Below, one piece after another: positions 8,712 to 16,786 of a DNA stretch of 33,852 nt. The stretch is from Lachnospiraceae bacterium. Lineage in GTDB: Bacteria; Bacillota; Clostridia; Lachnospirales; Lachnospiraceae. The stretch spans positions 1 through 33,852 of the forward strand of contig JALEIR010000005.1 in assembly GCA_022769665.1 (NCBI GenBank), in the 5' to 3' direction. Each line of letters opens with the position of its first letter. Positions within the stretch are counted from its first letter, which is position 1. The position numbers were made by a program, and so were the translations under genes. The notes beneath the pieces were generated by a model, which had not been told where the DNA came from, did not search any database, and worked only from the letters and a program-made list of their open reading frames with translations.

Positions 8712-10163
8712 ATGGCAAAGGACGTACAAAACACATCAAAGAAAATGGTAGAAGAAATCACATCCATGGACGTGGATTTTGCCCAGTGGTATACGGATGT
8801 GGTGAAAAAGGCAGAGTTGATTGACTATACCTCTGTCAAGGGCTGCATGGTAATCAAACCTGCCGGATATGCAATCTGGGAGTTGATTCAAAAACAGCTG
8901 GATCAGAGATTTAAGGAGACGGGAGTGGAAAATGTATATCTTCCCATGTTTATTCCCGAATCCCTGCTGGAAAAGGAGAAGGATCATGTCGAGGGCTTTG
9001 CACCTGAGGTTGCATGGGTGACTCACGGCGGTCTTCAGCCTCTTCAGGAAAGACTTTGCGTTCGCCCTACTTCAGAGACTTTGTTCTGTGATTTTTATAA
9101 AAACGATATTCACTCCTACAGAGATTTGCCCAAGGTTTACAATCAGTGGTGTTCAGTAGTCCGTTGGGAGAAGGAGACCAGACCTTTCCTGCGTTCCAGA
9201 GAATTTCTTTGGCAGGAAGGTCATACCGCTCATGCAACCGCAGAGGAGGCTGAGGCAAGAACCATCCGGATGCTGAATCTTTATGCGGATTTCTGTGAAG
9301 AAGTTCTGGCGATTCCCGTAATCAAGGGACAGAAGACGGAAAAAGAGAAGTTTGCAGGCGCTGTTGCAACTTATACTATAGAAGCACTGATGCATGACGG
9401 AAAGGCTTTGCAGTCCGGTACCAGCCACAATTTCGGTGACGGTTTTGCGAAGGCATTCGGCATTCAGTTTGCGGACAAGGACAATACCTTAAAATATGTA
9501 TATCAGACCTCCTGGGGTATGACAACACGTCTGATTGGCGCAATCATCATGGTACACGGTGACAATGAAGGATTGGTGCTTCCTCCCAGAGTAGCTCCCA
9601 TTCAGGTGTGCATCGTTCCTATTCAGCAGAAGAAGGAAGGGGTTCTGGATAAGGCCTATGAACTTCGGGATATGTTGAAAAAGAACTTCCGCGTGAAGGT
9701 GGATGATTCCGACAAGACTCCGGGCTTTAAGTTTGCAGAGGCTGAGATGCGCGGATATCCCATCCGTGTGGAAATCGGTCCCAAGGATATCGAGGCAGGG
9801 AAGTGTGTCATCTGTCGCCGCGATACCAGAGAAAAGATAGAGGTTTCTTTGGATGAACTGGAGGCAAAGGTGGGTGAACTGATGGAGACCATCCAGAAAG
9901 AGATGCTGGAGAGAGCAAGAGCCCATAGAGATGCCCATACCTATACGGCTGCCAACATGGAAGAGTTTGAAAAGATATTTGCAGAGAAATCCGGCTTTGT
10001 AAAAGCTATGTGGTGCGGAGAGCGGGAGTGCGAGGACAAAATCAAAGAGAAGCTTGCTGTCACCAGCCGTTGTATGCCTTTTGAACAGGAGCACATTGCA
10101 GACACCTGCGTCTGCTGCGGAAAGCCTGCCAAGAAGATGGTATATTGGGGCAGAGCGTACTAA
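8712..10163 (+). CDS. proS: Prolyl-tRNA synthetase (type 3, archaeal/eukaryotic-like)
   Basis: This 483-residue cytoplasmic enzyme charges tRNA-Pro with proline. The length and sequence fit the short ProS type that lacks the large editing insertion of classical bacterial ProS. Class II motifs are visible: LCVRPTSET, motif 2 in [26 protein letters not shown], and motif 3 in [20 protein letters not shown]. An anticodon-binding domain follows ([13 protein letters not shown]). The C-terminal domain contains four cysteines (CGERECE and CVCCGKP) that may bind zinc, and it ends in the conserved WGRAY tyrosine. The start follows AGGAGAAG. Expression is set by the proline T-box immediately upstream. 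Confidence 0.96.
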   Translation: MAKDVQNTSKKMVEEITSMDVDFAQWYTDVVKKAELIDYTSVKGCMVIKPAGYAIWELIQKQLDQRFKETGVENVYLPMFIPESLLEKEKDHVEGFAPEVAWVTHGGLQPLQERLCVRPTSETLFCDFYKNDIHSYRDLPKVYNQWCSVVRWEKETRPFLRSREFLWQEGHTAHATAEEAEARTIRMLNLYADFCEEVLAIPVIKGQKTEKEKFAGAVATYTIEALMHDGKALQSGTSHNFGDGFAKAFGIQFADKDNTLKYVYQTSWGMTTRLIGAIIMVHGDNEGLVLPPRVAPIQVCIVPIQQKKEGVLDKAYELRDMLKKNFRVKVDDSDKTPGFKFAEAEMRGYPIRVEIGPKDIEAGKCVICRRDTREKIEVSLDELEAKVGELMETIQKEMLERARAHRDAHTYTAANMEEFEKIFAEKSGFVKAMWCGERECEDKIKEKLAVTSRCMPFEQEHIADTCVCCGKPAKKMVYWGRAY

Positions 10164-10230
10164 GACGGAAGTTTGCGAATGTGTCGGCAGAAGAACATAC
10201 CGTGCCGCCCGTCGTATAAAGGAGAATACA

Positions 10231-11118
10231 ATGCTCAATCAGACAATTCCCATTCAGGTGGAAGGCTCTTTGCCTGATACCCGATTCATTACCTATATTC
10301 AGGACCACTACGAAGAAATCAATATAGATAAAAGACCTCTTGTCCTGATATGTCCGGGCGGAGGTTACCGTTATACCTCCGTGCGTGAAGGGGAAGCCCT
10401 TGCCATGCAGTTCCTTGCAATGGGTTATCATGCGGCAGTGTTGAAATACTCCTGTGCACCTGCCGGATATCCCGTAGCGCTGACAGAGCTGGCATCGGCA
10501 ATGCTGCTGATTCGGCAGCATGCTGAAGAATGGCATGTGGACCCTGAAGCTGTCATTGTGTTGGGATGTTCTGCAGGCGGACACCTTGCGGCAAGTCTGG
10601 GTGTTTTTTGGAAAGAAGAGTTTTTGCGGAAGACATTGGGAATTTCAGCTGAGAAGCAAAGACTTCTCCGCCCCGACGGCATGATACTTTGTTATCCCGT
10701 TATTACCTCAGGTGAATTTGCCCACCGAGGCTCCTTTGAAAATCTGCTGGGTGAAACAGAAGGACAGGCAGAACGTCTTCAGAACCCAAACAGCCTGATA
10801 AACCGGCTGTCTCTGGAGAACAGAGTGACATCTGAAACACCTCCTGCATTTATCTGGCATACCTATGAGGACGGTTCTGTTCCGGTGGAAAACTCTCTGC
10901 TCTTTGTAAGCGCCCTGCGCAGAGCCGGAGTTTCTGCGGAATTTCACATGTATCCTAAGGGGGGACATGGTTTGGGGCTTGCCAACCGCCTGACCCAGAC
11001 AAGAGACGGCAGGGCGATTCAAGATGAGTGTACCTCCTGGATTGCTCTTGTACACACATGGCTGGAAAGCAGATATGTAGCGCTTGAAACAGGAAAAAGT
11101 TCAGATTCTCAAAGCTGA
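10231..11118 (+). CDS. Alpha/beta hydrolase, acetyl-esterase/BD-FAE-like
   Basis: The 295-residue protein has an alpha/beta hydrolase fold close to the acetyl-xylan or feruloyl esterase (BD-FAE) and esterase/lipase families. An oxyanion motif CPGGGY lies at residues 41-46, the nucleophile elbow GCSAGG holds Ser114, an aspartate follows in HTYEDGSVPVENS, and the catalytic histidine is in the late GGHG motif. No signal peptide is present, so the substrate should be an intracellular ester, perhaps deacetylation of imported oligosaccharides (inference). GGAG before the ATG sets the start; an in-frame extension back into proS to 10054 is rejected. It lies 67 bases after proS and 15 before a second hydrolase. 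Confidence 0.83.
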   Translation: MLNQTIPIQVEGSLPDTRFITYIQDHYEEINIDKRPLVLICPGGGYRYTSVREGEALAMQFLAMGYHAAVLKYSCAPAGYPVALTELASAMLLIRQHAEEWHVDPEAVIVLGCSAGGHLAASLGVFWKEEFLRKTLGISAEKQRLLRPDGMILCYPVITSGEFAHRGSFENLLGETEGQAERLQNPNSLINRLSLENRVTSETPPAFIWHTYEDGSVPVENSLLFVSALRRAGVSAEFHMYPKGGHGLGLANRLTQTRDGRAIQDECTSWIALVHTWLESRYVALETGKSSDSQS

Positions 11119-11133
11119 CGGAAGGTGGTAAAC

Positions 11134-12249
11134 TTGAACGACAGGATTATAGAAATACCGAAATTCTATGGAAGTCTTTCCGGAATGCTGAAAAAATTTG
11201 ACCGGTATGGGAGACAGGATTATTTTCAGGGAGACACACCGGAAGAATTGAAGCAATGGCAACAGACTTCACGCCGGACGTTAAAGGAGCTGATTGGCTG
11301 GAAATACATGGAAACATGTGAACTGCTTCCACGGACGGAGGAATGTATAACGCTTAAGAACGGTATTGTCCGCGAGAAAGTAATCATTCAGGTGGAGCCG
11401 GATATATGGATGCCATTGTATATTCTGATTCCGCCCGAGGCGGTAACGAAGACTGAGAAGGGTGAAAAGCCGGACTGCTTTTTATGTCTTCCCGGTCATC
11501 AGGGCGGCGGAAAGTACAGCGTAGCCGGTTGCTATGATATTCCTGCTGTCAGGGATAAAATAGAGTTTTACCACTACGATTACGGTATGCAGATGGCAAA
11601 ACATGGGTTTGTGGCACTCTGCCCGGACTGCAGAGGCTTTGGAGAACGCCGGGATGAAGCACTCCGAAATCAGGAGGATGAAAAAGCTTTTCTTACCGGA
11701 ACCTGTTTCCATCTGGCACATATGGCGGAGGCACTGGGAGAGACTGTTATCGGAATGTGCACCTGGGATGTAACCAGACTGATTGATTATGTGTATGAGA
11801 GAGGACAATGGAATACGGACACCCTGGGAGTCATGGGCTTTTCCGGAGGAGGAATGCAGACGCTCTGGGCTGCTGCGCTGGATGAAAGAATCAGGAGAGC
11901 AATTATCAGCGGATACCTGTACGGATATAAGGATTCTCTGTTGATATTGAACGGAAACTGCAGCTGTAATTATGTACCTCAGTTGTGGCAGCATTTTGAC
12001 ATGGGAGATATTGCAGCCCTGATTGCGCCAAGACCTCTTGCAATACAGTCCTGTCAAAATGACCATCTCAATGGTCCCCGGGGAATGGCAAATGTATTGG
12101 AACAGCTTGAGACAGTGCGAAAGGCATATAGGCTATATGGAAATATGAAATATCCGTTTCATGACGTAAGGGACGGTGAGCATTGTTGGCACGAGGAGAT
12201 ACTGGATGAACTACATCGTATTGGATTTGGAATGGAATCAGAGCAATAA
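11134..12249 (+). CDS. Alpha/beta hydrolase (Abhydrolase_7/dienelactone-hydrolase-like)
   Basis: The 371-residue protein is a second hydrolase from another subfamily, close to the acetyl-xylan esterase-related Abhydrolase_7 group. The nucleophile motif GFSGGG holds Ser237, a likely catalytic aspartate is in QNDH (Asp310), and the histidine is in DGEHCWH (His350 or His353). LPGHQGGG at 119-126 supplies the oxyanion side. The start is uncertain: a TTG at 11134 has AAGGTGG five bases upstream and is used here; a GTG at 11125 would add three residues with a poorer site. No signal peptide is seen. It overlaps the exonuclease gene by 44 bases, which suggests one transcript. Confidence 0.82.
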   Translation: MNDRIIEIPKFYGSLSGMLKKFDRYGRQDYFQGDTPEELKQWQQTSRRTLKELIGWKYMETCELLPRTEECITLKNGIVREKVIIQVEPDIWMPLYILIPPEAVTKTEKGEKPDCFLCLPGHQGGGKYSVAGCYDIPAVRDKIEFYHYDYGMQMAKHGFVALCPDCRGFGERRDEALRNQEDEKAFLTGTCFHLAHMAEALGETVIGMCTWDVTRLIDYVYERGQWNTDTLGVMGFSGGGMQTLWAAALDERIRRAIISGYLYGYKDSLLILNGNCSCNYVPQLWQHFDMGDIAALIAPRPLAIQSCQNDHLNGPRGMANVLEQLETVRKAYRLYGNMKYPFHDVRDGEHCWHEEILDELHRIGFGMESEQ

Positions 12250-13177
12250 CGGCACAGAGGAAGAAACCCCTAATCTGCTTTTTGAGGTCATTGAAATCGG
12301 AGCGGTAAAACTAAATGACAAATATGTCATGATTGATGAATTCAGTCAACTGATTAAGCCTGAGGTATATCATGAAATGCATCAGATTACCAGCCGGCTG
12401 ATTCATCTTCAAATGAAAGAGCTGGAGAGGGGAAAACCGTTTCAGGAGGTTGCCGGTAATTTTTTGGACTGGTGTGGCACTGAAGAGTATATGTTCTGTA
12501 CATGGGGGAGTCTGGATTTAACAGAGCTTCAGCGCAACATGAAGTTTTTTGATATGACACCACTGTCGGATGGGCCGATTGCATATCTGGATGTACAAAA
12601 GCTGTTCAGCCTGGCCTTTGAGGACGGAAAATCCAGGAGAGCATTGGAATATGCGGTAGATATGATGAAACTGGAAAAGGATATCCCTTTTCACCGTGCT
12701 TTCAGTGATGCTTATTATACCGCAAAGATTTTTGCGGTGATTGCCGGACAGCATCCGAATGTATTGAGAAATGTATCCTACGATGTGTTTCATCCGCCGC
12801 TTACCAGGGAGCAGGAGATAAAAGTTCAGTTTGAGAATTATGCAAAATATATTTCCCGGGAATTTGACAGTAAGGCGGAAGCTTTTGCAGACCGTGAGGT
12901 CATCTCCAGCAAATGTTATCTGTGTCACAGAAATCTGCGAAAGAAGATAAGATGGTTTTCACCCAACGGAAGACATTACTATTGTCTGGCATACTGCGAT
13001 AAACATGGCTATCTCAAGGGAAAGATTCGCGTTCGAAAGTCAGATGACGGGAAGATTTATGTTGTGAAGACCACAAAGCTGATTCCTGAAGAAGAGGCTG
13101 ATAAGATTAAAGAGCGGGGCGTTCATACAAAAGAAATGCGAAAAAAGCATGCCCATAAAACAGGGATTACGAGTTAA
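12206..13177 (+). CDS. DEDDh 3'-5' exonuclease with C-terminal Cys cluster
   Basis: The 323-residue protein starts with an EXOIII/RNase T-type exonuclease domain (KapD-like). All five DEDDh residues can be placed: Asp7 and Glu9 in LDLEW, Asp104 in GSLDLTEL, and His163 and Asp168 in HRAFSDAYYTA. It should remove nucleotides from the 3' end of DNA or RNA using two metal ions. After residue 230 it has CYLC (237, 240) and CLAYC (260, 264), a possible zinc ribbon, then a basic tail that may bind nucleic acid (inference). The start ATG follows GAGGAG at 12193-12198 inside the preceding gene. Its stop overlaps that of the convergent carboxypeptidase by 4 bases. Confidence 0.87.
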   Translation: MNYIVLDLEWNQSNNGTEEETPNLLFEVIEIGAVKLNDKYVMIDEFSQLIKPEVYHEMHQITSRLIHLQMKELERGKPFQEVAGNFLDWCGTEEYMFCTWGSLDLTELQRNMKFFDMTPLSDGPIAYLDVQKLFSLAFEDGKSRRALEYAVDMMKLEKDIPFHRAFSDAYYTAKIFAVIAGQHPNVLRNVSYDVFHPPLTREQEIKVQFENYAKYISREFDSKAEAFADREVISSKCYLCHRNLRKKIRWFSPNGRHYYCLAYCDKHGYLKGKIRVRKSDDGKIYVVKTTKLIPEEEADKIKERGVHTKEMRKKHAHKTGITS

Positions 13178-13192
13178 AAATCGTAATCCCTG
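13161..13192. terminator. Bidirectional terminator inside two convergent gene ends
   Basis: A perfect 12-bp stem is formed by CAGGGATTACGA (13161-13172) and TCGTAATCCCTG (13181-13192) around the 8-nt loop GTTAAAAA. The stop codons of both convergent genes lie in this loop. On the minus strand the stem is followed by TTTTAT, so that direction is the stronger terminator; on the plus strand it is followed by AATTTGTTT. Confidence 0.8.
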
Positions 13193-14667
13193 AATTTGTT
13201 TATGCGTTTTACACTTTTTCTGTGTCCTTTTCTGTTTCTTCGCCAGGTCCTTCGGTTATTTTTATGAGAAAAATCGTAGTTCTTTAAAAAGGCGCGAATC
13301 AGAAAGACTATGAAGATCAGTACAGCGATACCCGCAAGAATTCCAAGTACTTTAAGAATGTTGATAAAAACAACAGGCTTATCTGCTACATCCGGTTCAG
13401 TCATTGCAGCTTCTTCTTCCGCCGTAGAAGTGAAAAGGTTGTTGTCTTGATTGTCAGCGGTAAAATTCACGGCCACCGTACCGATTTTTATCCCCTGATA
13501 AGTGTATTGGATGAGGGCAGCCTGATCCGGGTTTTGCGTATCATAGGAGACAGATGACTCCACATCCTCAAAGGAAGCGGTTCGGGGAAGAATGATATAG
13601 TCGTCCTTCTTCAGGGACAACAGCGGTTGAGAGTTTCCGAAAATATCGTTTCCGCTGTAAAACATATCGGAGTCTTCAATAATATATTTGGTCTCGGACT
13701 GTGATACATTCACTTTGTCAAAATTGCTGAAGCCGTAGTTAAAGAGAGAAATAGTATCCTCATACTGGTAAGGTGCTTCATCCTTCATTACCACACATAT
13801 CAGTTTCATTCCGTCTTTTTCCGCGCATGAAACCAGGCAGCTTCGGGCCTCGTTGGTATAGCCTGTCTTGCAGCCAACCAGATATTCATAGGCATACTCG
13901 CCACCGGGAATAATCTTCATCAGATTGACTTCCAGTTTGCCCTCCGGAAGCTTATCTGTGGCGGGAAATTCCATACGACGGGTGGTTGTGATTTTACAAA
14001 GCATCTCATTTGCAAAAAAAGCTCTTCCAATCATTGCCAAATCATAGGCTGTCGTATAATGGTTTGCGTCGGGAAGACCGTTCGGATTGGCAAAATGAGA
14101 ATTGAGACAGCCCAGTTCTTCTGCCCGTTCGTTCATAATCTCAGCAAAAACAGACCAGTCGGTTGTTCCGGTGATATGTTCTGCGGTTGCAAAGCATACT
14201 TCATTTGCGGAACGGATGAGCATGGCATTCAGGCATTGTTCGACAGTCAGTTCCTGCCCTACATCCATGGCAATGTGACTGCTGTCTCGGGGTGTATCAA
14301 AAACAGCGTCATAAGAGAAAGTGACAATCTCATCGGGACTGCAACGTTCACTGGTAATCAGAGCGGTCAGAATTTTCGTGGTACTGGCAGGGTATTCTTT
14401 TTGATGAATATTCTTGCTGTACAGAATGGTTCCGGTTTCTGCCTCAATTAAAATGGCCGATTCCGCCCCAACCGTCGGACCTACAGGCCAGTTTGTCACC
14501 TGATTGGATTCAACGGGCATAGCACGTTGGATTTCCAGCCGCTCTGCGGGAGTCAGGTTGTCAGCCAGAACAGTGTCCTTTTGAGTGAAGAGCAGGCAGA
14601 CGGCACAGAAAGTGACGGTCAGCGATTTAAAAAATCTATTTATTTTTTGTCGTCCAAAATATTGCAT
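13174..14667 (-). CDS. D-alanyl-D-alanine carboxypeptidase (peptidase S11, DacF/PBP5-like)
   Basis: The 497-residue enzyme trims the terminal D-alanine from peptidoglycan stem peptides at the outer face of the membrane. A signal sequence covers about residues 12-36. The three penicillin-binding motifs are intact: SxxK as Ser95-Thr-Thr-Lys98, SAN at 153-155 and KTG at 267-269. A domain after the catalytic part is followed by a membrane helix near 430-452 and a short basic cytoplasmic tail, so the protein is held by a transmembrane anchor rather than the amphipathic helix of classic PBP5. The ATG follows TGAGGT. A promoter lies at 14698-14726, divergent from trmB. Confidence 0.93.
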   Translation of the reverse strand: MQYFGRQKINRFFKSLTVTFCAVCLLFTQKDTVLADNLTPAERLEIQRAMPVESNQVTNWPVGPTVGAESAILIEAETGTILYSKNIHQKEYPASTTKILTALITSERCSPDEIVTFSYDAVFDTPRDSSHIAMDVGQELTVEQCLNAMLIRSANEVCFATAEHITGTTDWSVFAEIMNERAEELGCLNSHFANPNGLPDANHYTTAYDLAMIGRAFFANEMLCKITTTRRMEFPATDKLPEGKLEVNLMKIIPGGEYAYEYLVGCKTGYTNEARSCLVSCAEKDGMKLICVVMKDEAPYQYEDTISLFNYGFSNFDKVNVSQSETKYIIEDSDMFYSGNDIFGNSQPLLSLKKDDYIILPRTASFEDVESSVSYDTQNPDQAALIQYTYQGIKIGTVAVNFTADNQDNNLFTSTAEEEAAMTEPDVADKPVVFINILKVLGILAGIAVLIFIVFLIRAFLKNYDFSHKNNRRTWRRNRKGHRKSVKRINKFRDYDF

Positions 14668-14697
14668 AAAGTAACCTCATAAAGTGAATTCCTTTTT

Positions 14698-14726
14698 AGT
14701 ATACACAAGTTGGAACTCATTGACAA
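14698..14726 (-). promoter_or_regulatory. Promoter of the D,D-carboxypeptidase gene
   Basis: Read on the minus strand, TTGTCA (14726-14721) and TATACT (14703-14698) are spaced by 17 bases. The -35 box overlaps that of the divergent trmB promoter almost completely. Confidence 0.72.
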
Positions 14727-14748
14727 GTTCTGCAAGATAAAGTACAGT
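14720..14748 (+). promoter_or_regulatory. Promoter of trmB (and probably trxA and the YitT gene)
   Basis: A consensus TTGACA (14720-14725) and TACAGT (14743-14748) are spaced by 17 bases, about 70 bases before the trmB start. Confidence 0.65.
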
Positions 14749-14819
14749 AAGGAAGGTGACAATTTGACCATGATACAGATGCCGTAGCTTTTGAAATGAC
14801 AGAGAATCGGAGGAGAATC

Positions 14820-15464
14820 ATGAGGCTGCGAAATATTACGGGTTCCAGAGAGGTGATTGCCGAAAGCCCTTATGTAGTGCAGGAAGCGGTACAGCCCCGG
14901 TGTCCCGGAACATGGAAAGAAATATTTGGAAATCAAAACCCGGTTCAGATTGAAATCGGAATGGGAAAAGGTAAATTTATTCATACCATGGCGAAGGAGC
15001 ATCCGGAAATCAATTATGTGGGAATTGAAAAATATTCCAGTGTGCTTCTACGTGCAATTCAGAAGATGGAGCAAGAGGAATTGCCTAATCTGAAATTTCT
15101 GCGTATGGATGCTGAGGACATTGCAAAAGTATTCGGTCCCGGTGAAGTGGATAAGATTTATCTGAATTTCTCGGATCCCTGGCCCAAGGACAGGCATGCC
15201 AAGCGCCGACTTCCCTCCAGGGAATTTCTTGCCCGTTATGACGTGATTTTGAAAAAGAGCGGAAGACTGGAGTTTAAAACAGACAACAGGGAGCTGTTTG
15301 ATTTTGCGGTGGAAGAGTTGGAGCCTGCCGGTTGGAAAGCGGAGATTATTACGTATGATTTACACAATGATGCTTCGCTGATGGAAGGAAATGTCATGAC
15401 GGAATATGAAGAAAAATTTTCCGCAATGGGGAATCCTATATGCAAATATGTAATTTATCGTTAA
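14820..15464 (+). CDS. trmB: tRNA (guanine-N7)-methyltransferase TrmB
   Basis: The 214-residue enzyme forms 7-methylguanosine at position 46 of tRNA using S-adenosylmethionine. The SAM-binding EIGMGKGKF motif, GIEKYSSV, the MDAED segment and the family signature NFSDPWPK with the following HAKRRL are all present, and the C-terminal substrate loop matches. Length is normal. The start at 14820 is set by CGGAGGA at 14808-14814; an ATG 24 bases earlier lacks a site. The gene is followed 42 bases later by thioredoxin. Confidence 0.95.
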   Translation: MRLRNITGSREVIAESPYVVQEAVQPRCPGTWKEIFGNQNPVQIEIGMGKGKFIHTMAKEHPEINYVGIEKYSSVLLRAIQKMEQEELPNLKFLRMDAEDIAKVFGPGEVDKIYLNFSDPWPKDRHAKRRLPSREFLARYDVILKKSGRLEFKTDNRELFDFAVEELEPAGWKAEIITYDLHNDASLMEGNVMTEYEEKFSAMGNPICKYVIYR

Positions 15465-15506
15465 AGGTACATGCATTTGCGCTCAAGGCGCAGGAAGGGA
15501 GAAAAT

Positions 15507-15827
15507 ATGGAGTACAAATTTACCACTGACAATTTTGAGAAAGAGGTTTTACAGGCATCTACCCCTGTACTGGTGGATTTTTATGCAGATTGGTGCGGCC
15601 CCTGCAAGATGATGGCACCGGTTGTGGAAAAGATGGCGGAAGAATTTGAAGGCAGAATCAAAGTAGGAAAATGTAATGTGGATGAGAATATGCAGCTGGC
15701 ACAACAGTACAGAATCTCCAATATTCCCGCATTTATTGTTTTTAAGGATGGAAAGCCGGCGGAGTTTTTTGTAGGAGCAATGTCTACATCGGAGCTGAAA
15801 GGAAAGCTGGAGCAGGTTTTAAATTAA
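15507..15827 (+). CDS. trxA: Thioredoxin
   Basis: The 106-residue cytoplasmic dithiol carrier reduces protein disulfides. The active site WCGPC has its cysteines at residues 30 and 33, and the cis-proline region SNIPAF is in place, so it should be fully redox active. GAAGGGAG before the ATG at 15507 sets the start; the in-frame extension to 15471 would add a basic segment not found in the family. It is joined to the YitT-family gene with one base between stop and start. Confidence 0.95.
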   Translation: MEYKFTTDNFEKEVLQASTPVLVDFYADWCGPCKMMAPVVEKMAEEFEGRIKVGKCNVDENMQLAQQYRISNIPAFIVFKDGKPAEFFVGAMSTSELKGKLEQVLN

Positions 15828-15828
15828 G

Positions 15829-16704
15829 ATGAAAAAAGATGTGCTGGTTTATGAGGGAAAAAGAAGTCTGATAAGCATTTTCGGTGCTTTTCTCTATGCG
15901 GCGGGAATCAACCTGTTTGTAGTTCCGGCGGGACTGTATACAGGAGGAGTGATGGGTGTCTGTCAGGTCATCCGAACGATTCTTGCGGAGTTCTTTCATC
16001 TGGATTTCGGTAATCTGGATATAGCGGGTATTATTTACTATATCATCAATGTGCCCATCTTTATCATTGCATTCACGCGGCTTGGCAGAAAATTTTTTGC
16101 CAAAACGCTGATTACGGTTACCGCCATAACTGTGTTTATGTCGGTGATTCCGCCGGTGGTAATTGTGGAGGATGTTATGGCGGCCTGCATTGTGGGAGGA
16201 ATTGTCTCCGGTGCCGGTGTGGGTATTCTGTTGCGCATGGGTTCCTCAGGCGGCGGAATGGACGTGGTCGGTGTGCTGCTGACCAAATGGAAGAGAGATT
16301 TCAGTGTGGGAAAGGTAAATCTTTTGGTGAACCTGGTACTGTACGGCACTTGTCTTTTCCTTTTCGATGTGGAGGTAGTGGTTTATTCCATTATCTATGC
16401 AGCCGTATATTCCGTGGCAATGGACAAGATGCATACTCAGAATATCAATGTGGAGGTCAACGTGATTACCAAAGCAGATACCACAGCCCTGGAAAAGGAA
16501 GTGTTTCAGGAGCTGGGCAGGGGGATTACAAAGTGGTCTGCTTTGGGAGCTTACACTTATGACCGCTCTCATGTGCTCTACATTATGCTTTCCAAGTATG
16601 AAGTAAACCAATTGAAAACCATTATTCATAAATACGATCCAAATGCCTTCATTGTGGTGAACGAGGGTGTCAGCGTAGACGGAAATTATCTGAAGAAGCT
16701 GTAA
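15829..16704 (+). CDS. YitT family membrane protein (DUF161 + DUF2179)
   Basis: The 291-residue protein has five or six hydrophobic segments between residues about 13 and 210, including the family motif with a Ser-Ser-Gly-Gly-Gly-Met stretch, followed by a cytoplasmic DUF2179 domain of about 80 residues (VEVNVITKAD onward). Transport substrate and function of the YitT family are not established. The ATG is one base after the trxA stop and has only a distant GGAG, so translation probably depends on coupling to trxA. A strong bidirectional terminator follows. Confidence 0.88.
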   Translation: MKKDVLVYEGKRSLISIFGAFLYAAGINLFVVPAGLYTGGVMGVCQVIRTILAEFFHLDFGNLDIAGIIYYIINVPIFIIAFTRLGRKFFAKTLITVTAITVFMSVIPPVVIVEDVMAACIVGGIVSGAGVGILLRMGSSGGGMDVVGVLLTKWKRDFSVGKVNLLVNLVLYGTCLFLFDVEVVVYSIIYAAVYSVAMDKMHTQNINVEVNVITKADTTALEKEVFQELGRGITKWSALGAYTYDRSHVLYIMLSKYEVNQLKTIIHKYDPNAFIVVNEGVSVDGNYLKKL

Positions 16705-16730
16705 GGTCAAAGGATAGATGGGAAAGAATA

Positions 16731-16786
16731 AAAAATCCCGGACGGTTTTGTGTGTATCACACAGCCTGTCCGGGATTTTTATTTTA
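16731..16786. terminator. Bidirectional terminator between yitT-family gene and pyrG
   Basis: AAAAATCCCGGAC (16731-16743) pairs perfectly with GTCCGGGATTTTT (16768-16780). The apex has a second helix of TGTGTG with CACACA. A-run and T-run flank both sides, so it can end transcription from both directions. Confidence 0.9.

Noticed and set aside
9489..10238. 249-codon minus-strand ORF opposite the end of proS
   Set aside because: It overlaps conserved catalytic and zinc-binding parts of ProS and shows no family features.
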